Shown in pieces: positions 1 through 4,868 of a stretch of 5,942 bases of DNA. The notes below the pieces were generated by a model that saw nothing but the letters and a program-made list of their open reading frames with translations, made no database searches and was not told where the DNA came from. A program made the position numbers and the translations under genes. The DNA comes from Candidatus Atribacteria bacterium (GTDB lineage: Bacteria; Atribacterota; Phoenicimicrobiia; Phoenicimicrobiales; Phoenicimicrobiaceae), in assembly GCA_003513845.1 (NCBI GenBank), contig DOTB01000064.1:1-5942 (forward strand), written 5' to 3'. The stretch's first letter is position 1, and each line of letters starts with the position of its first letter.

Positions 1-51
1 TTGAGATACACCAGCAATTTCAGAAATATCTTTAATGGTATATTTTTTTAT
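1..51 (-). CDS. LacI-family transcriptional regulator, N-terminal fragment (partial, runs off left edge)
   Basis: Seventeen codons are visible, reading (M)KKYTIKDISEIAGVSQ. The TIKDI..IAGVS core is the hallmark first helix and turn of the LacI/GalR DNA-binding headpiece, which in this family starts within a few residues of the N-terminus. Regulators of this type usually repress sugar or nucleoside uptake and catabolism genes in response to a small ligand; the ligand-binding domain lies beyond the window. No ATG, GTG or TTG lies in frame: an in-frame TAG sits at 72-70 and no standard start follows it. The codon where homologues put Met is ATA at 51-49, seven bases after a perfect GGAGG. The gene may therefore start with AUA, may be damaged, or may contain a base error. 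Family call fairly sure, start uncertain. Confidence 0.72.
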   Translation of the reverse strand, partial: MKKYTIKDISEIAGVSQ

Positions 52-58
52 TTTGGTT

Positions 59-66
59 CCTCCCCC
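59..66 (-). promoter_or_regulatory. Strong Shine-Dalgarno of the LacI-type gene
   Basis: On the minus strand the run GGGGGAGG ends seven bases before the ATA codon at 51-49, which is ideal spacing. An ATG overlaps this run at 68-66, but it is in another frame and meets TAA after six codons. The site is what points to ATA as the intended start of the LacI-type reading frame. Confidence 0.6.
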
Positions 67-81
67 ATCCTAAATATTTTT

Positions 82-124
82 TAGAGAACAAAGTTATAGA
101 GAACAGTGGGCGGCTCTCTGTTCT
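82..124. repeat. Direct repeat of TAGAGAACA and inverted AGAACAG/CTGTTCT arms upstream of the LacI-type gene
   Basis: TAGAGAACA occurs at 82-90 and again at 97-105, a 15-base period. AGAACAG at 100-106 pairs with CTGTTCT at 118-124 as a 7-bp inverted repeat with an 11-base spacer. The group lies 30 to 75 bases upstream of the LacI-type gene, where an operator for autoregulation would be expected. However, the minus strand of 100-123 also matches one arm of the palindrome at 1272-1326 at about 19 of 24 positions, so it may instead be a decayed dispersed repeat. There is no T-run, so a terminator for hicA is not supported. Confidence 0.45.
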
Positions 125-175
125 ATTCTACCTTCCACCCCCTTATCCACTGTTATCAGTTTACGATGATCAGCA

Positions 176-364
176 CTACTTGATTTTTGGAACACCTAAA
201 TCTTTACATATTTTAATTGCTAAAAAATCAACAATCTCTTTATGTCTTGGGATTGAAGATCTTTTGTTCAATTTTGGATTATACCACCATGAATGCTTTT
301 TCCCTTCTCTAAGTAACTGACATCCATTTGAACTGAGATATTTTAATAATTTATCTCTCTTCAT
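176..364 (-). CDS. hicA: HicA-family mRNA interferase toxin
   Basis: This 62-residue protein has the usual HicA length. HicA toxins have a double-stranded-RNA-binding-like fold and cleave mRNA independently of the ribosome. The family core is visible: MKRDKLLKYLSSNGCQLLREG at the start, then GKKHSWWYNP with the expected catalytic histidine at about residue 24, then SSIPRHKEI and a final ICKDLGVP segment. Its ATG overlaps the hicB stop as ATGA at 361-364. The preceding bases hold no good Shine-Dalgarno, only AAGAAG about 13 bases away, so translation is probably coupled to hicB. It looks intact. The matching antitoxin is the upstream gene, an antitoxin-first order. Confidence 0.9.
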   Translation of the reverse strand: MKRDKLLKYLSSNGCQLLREGKKHSWWYNPKLNKRSSIPRHKEIVDFLAIKICKDLGVPKIK

Positions 365-573
365 AAAACTATTTTTTCTTCTTTATAATCATTCCCTGCT
401 TCAATTAAAGCCTCTTGTCTATTTAGCTCTAAAGCCTCTTGCAAGGTAATTTTAAGACTTTCTAATAATTTTTTTTGACTTCTCTCTTGGCAATTTATTC
501 CGGGTATTTCTAAAATCCAGCCAATCCACCATTTACCTTTTTTTTTAATTATCGCAGTATAGGAATTATCCAT
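361..573 (-). CDS. hicB: HicB-family antitoxin, short form
   Basis: This 70-residue protein starts YTAIIKKKGKWWIGWILEIPG (residues 5-25), the HicB partial RNase-H-like strand pattern with the conserved E-x-PG turn, followed by a helix around residues 32-56 (LLESLKITLQEALELNRQEA). It should bind and block the HicA encoded immediately downstream. The start is set by AGGAGG at 584-579, five bases before the ATG. No separate C-terminal ribbon-helix-helix or helix-turn-helix DNA-binding domain is visible, unlike longer HicB proteins, so how the pair is autoregulated is unclear. The short charged tail ends YKEEKIVL. Pairing with hicA by ATGA overlap makes the call secure. Confidence 0.87.
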   Translation of the reverse strand: MDNSYTAIIKKKGKWWIGWILEIPGINCQERSQKKLLESLKITLQEALELNRQEALIEAGNDYKEEKIVL

Positions 574-578
574 TAGTT

Positions 579-584
579 CCTCCT
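579..584 (-). promoter_or_regulatory. Ribosome binding site of hicB
   Basis: A perfect AGGAGG on the minus strand stands five bases before the hicB ATG and fixes that start. By contrast hicA has no comparable site, which fits antitoxin-first translation with coupling. Confidence 0.75.
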
Positions 585-601
585 AAATTACCATATGAAT
601 A

Positions 602-635
602 TTTTATAATTTTTATAATTTTATAATTTTTATAA
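602..635. repeat. Two perfect tandem copies of a 17-bp A/T-only unit
   Basis: Positions 602-618 and 619-635 are identical (ttttataatttttataa), and each copy consists of two near-identical TTTTATAA octamers. The array lies in the probable 5' leader of hicBA, between the predicted promoter and the hicB Shine-Dalgarno. It could be a bent or easily melted DNA segment, an operator array or simple slippage; the sequence does not decide between these. Confidence 0.7.
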
Positions 636-652
636 TAGAACATTTTAATAAA

Positions 653-681
653 ATTTTATCATAATATAAGACAGCATTCAA
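653..681 (-). promoter_or_regulatory. Probable sigma-70 type promoter of hicBA
   Basis: On the minus strand TTGAAT (681-676), a 17-base spacer and TAAAAT (658-653) match the -35 and -10 consensus. A TG one base upstream of the -10 (661-660) gives an extended -10. Transcription would begin near 646, leaving a leader of about 70 bases that contains the TTTTATAA array. In such AT-rich DNA chance matches are common, so this is a moderate call. Confidence 0.45.
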
Positions 682-829
682 AATTCTGTGATATCTATTG
701 GAAGAGATAAATTATTAGTTTTTTATTCCCTTCTAAGATAGAAAGAAAGTTTTCAGTAGTCAGCAAGCAGTTTTTAGATCAAAGAGGTGGGCATAATGGC
801 ATCGCCCGCAAGCTTTTCAAGAAATGAAT

Positions 830-1189
830 TTATCTATATCTGTAAAAATATTGCCTAAATCGCTGCTTCATTTCCGTATCGATTGCCTTGACATGCTTCT
901 CTACTACTTCCGGAGGGCTTAAGTTTACCAGCAGATAAATGCAGATGACAAATATGATAATATCTTCAATCCATCCCAGAAAGGGAACTAAAAAAGCAGG
1001 TAAAAAATCAAAGGGAGATAAAACATAAACTACTGCAGCATAAAAGATTATTTTTAGGTATAAGGGTACCTGCTTATCCCTTGCCAGGCGAAAGGCTAAT
1101 TTGAAGAAATTAGGGATGTGCATCAATACCCGCAGCCAGAAATATTTTCTCTTTAACTTCTTATATTCTTCATTATAATTATTGGTCAT
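830..1189 (-). CDS. DUF1232 / YkvA-family small membrane protein
   Basis: A 119-residue protein whose middle (about residues 37-92) fits the DUF1232 pattern: ARDKQVPLYLK, then YVLSPFDFLPAFLVPFLGWIEDIII. The SPxDxLP..VP.LG..ED core is diagnostic. Two hydrophobic segments, about 44-60 and 70-90, suggest two membrane helices, with basic N- and C-terminal tails rich in Lys, Arg and Tyr. The family's biochemical function is not known, so no role is assigned. The ATG at 1189 follows a weak AAGAGAT about eight bases upstream. An earlier ATG at 1199 is out of frame and stops after two codons. It has its own promoter and stands apart from the genes on both sides. Confidence 0.85.
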   Translation of the reverse strand: MTNNYNEEYKKLKRKYFWLRVLMHIPNFFKLAFRLARDKQVPLYLKIIFYAAVVYVLSPFDFLPAFLVPFLGWIEDIIIFVICIYLLVNLSPPEVVEKHVKAIDTEMKQRFRQYFYRYR

Positions 1190-1228
1190 ATTAATACATC
1201 TCTTTTAAGTTAATCCTTCCTATTTCTC

Positions 1229-1256
1229 ATTTTACCTCAAACTAAAATCAAGTCAA
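1229..1256 (-). promoter_or_regulatory. Probable sigma-70 type promoter of the DUF1232 gene
   Basis: On the minus strand TTGACT (1256-1251) and TAAAAT (1234-1229) are separated by 16 bases; each hexamer matches the consensus at five of six positions. The predicted start near 1222 gives a leader of about 33 bases. It lies just after the terminator-like hairpin at 1265-1326, consistent with a new transcription unit beginning here. Confidence 0.58.
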
Positions 1257-1264
1257 ATTATATT

Positions 1265-1326
1265 AAAAACAAACAGGGGACAGTTCTCTGTCTCATATCA
1301 AATGAAACAGAGAACTGTCCCCTGTT
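1265..1326 (-). terminator. Long hairpin with U-tract: probable terminator after the PKD lipoprotein gene
   Basis: The arms 1272-1296 and 1302-1326 pair at 24 of 25 positions around a five-base loop (ATCAA). Read on the minus strand the hairpin is followed directly by TTTGTTTTT, the arrangement of an intrinsic terminator. It begins 36 bases after the TAG of the PKD gene. The stem is much longer than a usual terminator stem, so the element probably arose as a mobile or dispersed palindrome that now also terminates transcription. On the plus strand no T-run follows, so termination would be one-directional. Confidence 0.6.
1272..1326. repeat. REP-like palindromic element (25-bp arms)
   Basis: The left arm begins AACAGGGGACAGTTCTCTG and the right arm is its reverse complement, with one mismatch in 25. 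Short palindromes carrying GGGGACAGTTCTCTGT-like arms occur as dispersed intergenic repeats in several bacterial groups, and some such repeats are mobilised by REP-associated (IS200-like, Y1) transposases. That assignment is from general knowledge; no transposase is in this window. A shorter diverged copy of one arm is seen at 100-123 on the minus strand. Confidence 0.65.
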
Positions 1327-1362
1327 CTAATTAGTGTCAAAGAATCGTCCTCATAACAATTT

Positions 1363-2730
1363 CTATGGAGTAGAGGTAGGGGGACAAGTTACAATTACAG
1401 ATTTACTAACCGAACCACTAATAGCTGTTACAGTAGCACTGCCCTCACTACTTAAAGTTAATTGAGTTGTTGCTATTCCATTTGATGTTGTCTCAGTATA
1501 TGAAGAAAGAGTGCCAAAAGTTGTAATAAATGTAACCACAGTTCCATTGGGAACTGGATCACCGGTTGAATCCTTTACGGTAGCAATAATTTGAGAAGTT
1601 CCACCACCAACATTAACTATTGCAGGAATGGCTTGTAAAATAATTTCAGACGGTACCCCTGACGTATTTACTTTAATCGTTACACTACCATATCCAATAT
1701 TACCATCAGAGTCAGTAACGCTCAGTATTACAATATAAGTTCCAGGTACCGCATATTCATGACTTATAGTAACTCCAGTACCAGTTGTGCCATCTCCAAA
1801 ATTCCAACTATAAGTAGCAGTCCCAACACCACATTCTGTTTCAAAAGTAGTATTAGATGCGTCAAAATATACAGTAAATGGAGCTACCCCAGTTGTTCCA
1901 GGAGTAACATTTATAATTACATTTGGACCGCCGGTTTCTCCTACATTGATAACTACAACAGCATATCCCTTATTATTCCAATAATCTGTTACCGTTAATT
2001 TCACTACATAACTTCCACAAGTAGTATAAGTGTGGGCTGAGGGCATTACACCAGAACCGGTTGTACCATCTCCAAAATTCCAGCTATAACTGGCAATCCC
2101 TCTATCATCAGTAGAAGCAGAGGCATCAAATTGAACTGTAAAGGGTGCATTACCAGCAGTTCCAGGGGTAACGTTAATTACAGCACTTGGGGGCTCAAAA
2201 TCAATACCAGGCTGAACAGCTGGCAAATCGAAGGTTACTGATTTGATAATACCATGACCGGCTCCATCGGTACCGATTAAACTAATAGTACAGGTAATTT
2301 CAGTAATCATCGGATTCTTTTTTACATGATCTAAAACTTCCTGATAATACAAAGGTAAATTTTCAATTTCAGTAATGTCACCAGATGTTCCAGGAGTGGA
2401 AGAAGGAGCAACATAAAAGGCCATGCCGACTGTCTTAGATAAATCAGGGATTAATACACCATTGTTATAATATTTATAGCTGAATCCTTCCCCGATAAAT
2501 TCGACCTGGTTAATAGAATAAATCTCTAAATCAATAGTTCCTTCACCTTCAGTAATATCAATTTCAGTGAAGTTCACCCTTATTGCTGCTTTGGGGTCGA
2601 AGACATTTAAAATTCCTTCACTAAACCAACCGCAGCCAGTTAGAGTAAGACCAAATAATATTAAAACTGATAAAAATAGAACTATGTTCTTTTTTTCTTT
2701 CTTTTTTTCTTTAAATATATTTTGTAGCAA
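1363..2730 (-). CDS. Lipoprotein with two PKD domains and a C-terminal Big-1-like Ig domain
   Basis: This 455-residue secreted protein begins with a Lys-rich n-region, a hydrophobic stretch (about 15-30) and the lipobox LTGC, so lipidation is expected at Cys33. Residues 50-175 match no family I recognise. PKD domain 1 (about 181-264) and PKD domain 2 (about 269-355) each carry INVTPG, APFTV.FDAS, YSWNFGDGTTG (Trp217 and Trp309) and a closing VTD strand. Residues 360-448 resemble a bacterial Ig-like (Big-1/invasin) domain: DPVPNGTVVTFITTFGTLS and TTSNGIATTQLTLSSEGSATVTA. Such domains are beta-sandwich spacers or binding modules at the cell surface; there is no catalytic motif. The start is TTG, eight bases after GGAGG (2743-2739). 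It follows pilQ by 221 bases, so a pilus link is only positional. Confidence 0.85.
   Translation of the reverse strand: MLQNIFKEKKKEKKNIVLFLSVLILFGLTLTGCGWFSEGILNVFDPKAAIRVNFTEIDITEGEGTIDLEIYSINQVEFIGEGFSYKYYNNGVLIPDLSKTVGMAFYVAPSSTPGTSGDITEIENLPLYYQEVLDHVKKNPMITEITCTISLIGTDGAGHGIIKSVTFDLPAVQPGIDFEPPSAVINVTPGTAGNAPFTVQFDASASTDDRGIASYSWNFGDGTTGSGVMPSAHTYTTCGSYVVKLTVTDYWNNKGYAVVVINVGETGGPNVIINVTPGTTGVAPFTVYFDASNTTFETECGVGTATYSWNFGDGTTGTGVTISHEYAVPGTYIVILSVTDSDGNIGYGSVTIKVNTSGVPSEIILQAIPAIVNVGGGTSQIIATVKDSTGDPVPNGTVVTFITTFGTLSSYTETTSNGIATTQLTLSSEGSATVTAISGSVSKSVIVTCPPTSTP
1597..2190. repeat. Internal duplication of the PKD module within the lipoprotein gene
   Basis: The approximate span covers both PKD-coding modules. 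The block coding for YSWNFGDGTTG is nearly identical at DNA level around 1784-1815 and 2060-2091, offset by 276 bases (92 codons). A second matched block, coding for INVTPGT.G.APFTV, occurs near 1889-1920 and 2159-2190. The second protein module has four extra residues around its ECGVG segment. The similarity indicates tandem duplication of one domain and makes the gene a likely site of recombination. Confidence 0.55.
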
Positions 2731-2738
2731 TCCCTTCC

Positions 2739-2743
2739 CCTCC
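2739..2743 (-). promoter_or_regulatory. Ribosome binding site that selects the TTG start of the PKD lipoprotein
   Basis: The minus strand reads GGGAGGGGAAGGGA immediately before TTG. GGAGG ends eight bases upstream of it. The purine run and the correct placement of a signal peptide just after it support TTG at 2730 as the start. Confidence 0.65.
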
Positions 2744-2749
2744 CTTTTT

Positions 2750-2770
2750 AATTTAATCTACGATTAAATT
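2750..2770. promoter_or_regulatory. Perfect 9-bp inverted repeat upstream of the lipoprotein RBS
   Basis: AATTTAATC (2750-2758) and GATTAAATT (2762-2770) are exact reverse complements separated by three bases. The repeat stands six bases upstream of the GGAGG of the lipoprotein gene. As DNA it could be an operator; as RNA it would form a small A/U hairpin next to the ribosome binding site. No T-run or G/C base follows to suggest a terminator. Confidence 0.5.
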
Positions 2771-2772
2771 GG

Positions 2773-2800
2773 TATAACGTATATCGTATACCGTATATAG
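2773..2800 (-). repeat. Array of a 7-bp repeat (CGnnATA), minus orientation
   Basis: Read on the minus strand, 2793-2773 is CGGTATA CGATATA CGTTATA, preceded by a diverged unit at 2800-2794. It is the inverted partner of the array at 2911-2938: the first 21 bases of that array match its reverse complement at 19 positions. Together they bracket about 110 bases of the pilQ-lipoprotein gap. Confidence 0.65.
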
Positions 2801-2910
2801 TTTAAGACAACATCCAAATTTGATCTTTTTGCAGTCCCTGTCCCTCATGTTAAATTAAACAACAATTATATTTATATTAACTTAGCTTACATTTATACCA
2901 GCAGTATTAA

Positions 2911-2938
2911 CGGTATACGTTATACGTAATACGGTATA
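2911..2938 (+). repeat. Four tandem copies of a 7-bp repeat (CGnnATA)
   Basis: The units are CGGTATA (2911-2917), CGTTATA (2918-2924), CGTAATA (2925-2931) and CGGTATA (2932-2938). The array lies 13 bases beyond the pilQ stop. With the inverted array at 2773-2800 it could form an imperfect long stem in the transcript, or be the ends of a small inserted element, but no target-site duplication is obvious. Confidence 0.7.
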
Positions 2939-2951
2939 CTTTTTAATATTG

Positions 2952-4868
2952 TTAATATTCGATTTTGTGAGCGGTAATCAGAATAATTATTTCAGTTCTA
3001 TTCTTGGTACGATTAGTAAATTTAAATAGCTCACCAATGACCGGTATTTCACTTAAAATCGGTATTCGTCTAATTGTTTCAATTTCCTCTGAGGTAATTA
3101 ATCCACCAATTACATTGGTAACTCCTAAAGGTGAGCGGATGATAGCCTTTTCCTGACGAGAATTAATCACCGGATAACCCTGAATTAATTCAGTTCCCAG
3201 AGATTCTATCTTAATATCACAATCCATAGTAATTTTCTCATCCTGGCTCAAGCGAGGAGTGATAGTCATATTCAAACCGACATCAATATAACGAATGGTT
3301 TCAATCCCCTCTTCCGTCCTTTCCCGAATAGGAATTTTAGAGCCAGAAAGAATAACAGATTCTTTTCCATCCAGTGTCAATATCTTGGGATTAGACAGTA
3401 TATTGGTTTTTCCTTCCCGGATTAAGGCATCTAATCTTGCTTCTATCAAACCTCTTCTTTCAAAAGAACCACCTAAGGTTAGTTCTCCAAAGACAATCTG
3501 ACCTAAAATTAAATTACCAGATTCATCTGTAGTAGCACCAGAACTCCAGGATATTCCCAGATCTTTTTCCGAATTTAAATCAATCTCTACAATTTTCGAT
3601 TCAATCATTATTTGAGGGGCACGTTTATCCAGACCTTCAATCATCATCTGGGCATTAGTTATTTCTTCCTGATTGCCTTTGATAATAATTTCATTCTGGC
3701 GACTATCAATAATAATTCTGTTCTCATCGGGAATGACAATTCTCAGCATATTTTTAATTGCTTCTACTTCTTCTGAGAAGATAGCATTATCAAGCTTAAA
3801 ACTCTTGGTAATTAAACTGGTATCCATTTCCTCAATTAATTTTTCAGCCTTGGCAACCATTTCTATTGTTCCTTCTACAATCAGGTTATTCAATCTAGTA
3901 TCAGAAGTTATTTTTATATTACTATTCTCACCAAAATAACTATCTAAGACACTTTTAGTATTTTCCACATTAGAGTTCTCTAAATGAATAATTTTGGTTA
4001 ACCTTTCTCGGTAGGTTTCAATAACCTCTTCAGTGCCAATAACCAGGGCATTACCCACCTGGGCATAGCTCAATCTTTTCAAAGTCAATATCCAGTTTAA
4101 TGCCTCTTTAAAAGAGACATTATTTAAATTAAGAGTAATTTTACCGGTCACTGAGTCATCAGCAATAATATTAATGCCACTTAACATAGATAAAGTTCGG
4201 ATAGCATCTACAACATCAGTCTCTTTCAAATTCATGGTAATAGGAGTAGTAACCTGGTCTACCAACGAAGGGAGCATGGCTATTTCTTGTTCTCTTATTT
4301 TTCTAATCTCGTCTGCACTGAGTGGTTCCACGGTAAATACTTGTTTTTCGGGGGCGAGGAATTCTTTATAGTCATAGACATTAATCTGTAGTAATTTTCT
4401 GCTGGCGTCCAGTGCCATATCATAATCCACCTGCTGAAATAAATCAATGACAAATCGGACTTTATCTGCCTCAATCTGTCCACACCTGACCTGTTTCACG
4501 GAGCCCATATTCAAGAAAAGGGTATTTTTTACCAATTCAGTAATATTATAATCAGCATTATGAATATCAATGACAATTCTATCAGGATCCCCCACATACA
4601 TTGACTCATATTCTTGGATAGGATGGTTTGCTTTAATAGTCACCCTGGTAAAATTGGGCATTTTCTTATACCAAATATTGGTGATGGTTATATTCCCTTG
4701 AGCAAGGCAAACCTCAAATAAAAAGAAAAATAATAATAAAGAAATTAAAACTATTAGAACTTTCCCACTAACCATACCACTTTTGGTATTTCGAAAATTA
4801 GCTTTGGCTCTGGAACTGCCATTTTTAACATATTTTTTTCTCATTTGTTCATTACTTTGTTCATTCAT
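2952..4868 (-). CDS. pilQ: Type IV pilus secretin PilQ
   Basis: This 638-residue secretin should form the multimeric outer-membrane pore through which the pilus passes. A hydrophobic signal segment (about 35-56, ending VCLAQG) follows an unusually long polar N-terminus of about 33 residues. Next come one AMIN domain (about 60-165) that would bind peptidoglycan, an STN-like N0 domain (about 208-280: NLKETDVVDAIRTLSMLSGINII), two Secretin_N repeats (about 290-350 and 354-412) and the C-terminal secretin barrel (about 415-636) with SNPKILTLDGKES, GVTNVIGGLI, PILSEIPVIGELFK and TEIIILITAHKI. It is shorter than many PilQ proteins, with a single AMIN domain. Its ATG overlaps the pilP stop by 8 bases and follows AGGAGGT (4880-4874) by five bases. 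Context after pilO and pilP favours PilQ over GspD or other secretins. Confidence 0.94.
   Translation of the reverse strand: MNEQSNEQMRKKYVKNGSSRAKANFRNTKSGMVSGKVLIVLISLLLFFFLFEVCLAQGNITITNIWYKKMPNFTRVTIKANHPIQEYESMYVGDPDRIVIDIHNADYNITELVKNTLFLNMGSVKQVRCGQIEADKVRFVIDLFQQVDYDMALDASRKLLQINVYDYKEFLAPEKQVFTVEPLSADEIRKIREQEIAMLPSLVDQVTTPITMNLKETDVVDAIRTLSMLSGINIIADDSVTGKITLNLNNVSFKEALNWILTLKRLSYAQVGNALVIGTEEVIETYRERLTKIIHLENSNVENTKSVLDSYFGENSNIKITSDTRLNNLIVEGTIEMVAKAEKLIEEMDTSLITKSFKLDNAIFSEEVEAIKNMLRIVIPDENRIIIDSRQNEIIIKGNQEEITNAQMMIEGLDKRAPQIMIESKIVEIDLNSEKDLGISWSSGATTDESGNLILGQIVFGELTLGGSFERRGLIEARLDALIREGKTNILSNPKILTLDGKESVILSGSKIPIRERTEEGIETIRYIDVGLNMTITPRLSQDEKITMDCDIKIESLGTELIQGYPVINSRQEKAIIRSPLGVTNVIGGLITSEEIETIRRIPILSEIPVIGELFKFTNRTKNRTEIIILITAHKIEY

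Noticed and set aside
786..806. GGGC/GCCC short inverted repeat considered as terminator of the DUF1232 gene
   Set aside because: The stem is only about four base pairs and no T-run follows on the minus strand, so it does not meet terminator criteria.
690..829. Gap between the hicBA promoter and the DUF1232 gene
   Set aside because: I looked for an RNA gene, a riboswitch or a small ORF with an RBS. I saw only AT-rich sequence with short repeats such as CAGTAGTCAGCAAGCAG, none of which supports a feature.
1759..1998. Plus-strand ORF opposite the PKD lipoprotein
   Set aside because: It is the antisense of PKD-coding sequence, its Ser/Ile/Tyr-rich translation reflects the complementary strand, and it has no domain or start signal.
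2567..2767. Plus-strand ORF opposite the lipoprotein signal peptide and its leader
   Set aside because: Its Phe-rich stretch is the reverse of the Lys-rich n-region of the lipoprotein, and nothing supports its translation.
2753..2848. A 31-codon minus-strand ORF beginning MRDRDCKK in the pilQ-lipoprotein gap
   Set aside because: It has no Shine-Dalgarno, and its C-terminal half is simply a translation of the 7-bp repeat array (YTVYDIRYT) running into the inverted repeat. It is not credible as a gene.
2801..2910. Candidate promoter for the PKD lipoprotein between the repeat arrays
   Set aside because: TTGTCT with TACGAT, and several TATA-like hexamers, can be picked out on the minus strand, but none combines good boxes with good spacing. 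Read-through from pilQ is as likely.
3295..3939. Plus-strand ORFs opposite pilQ
   Set aside because: They lie wholly within a well-supported secretin gene and have low-complexity Ser/Ile-rich translations without recognisable motifs.
4295..4483. Minus-strand ORF in another frame inside pilQ
   Set aside because: It overlaps the AMIN-to-STN region of pilQ, has no ribosome site or homology signal, and is explained by the main frame.
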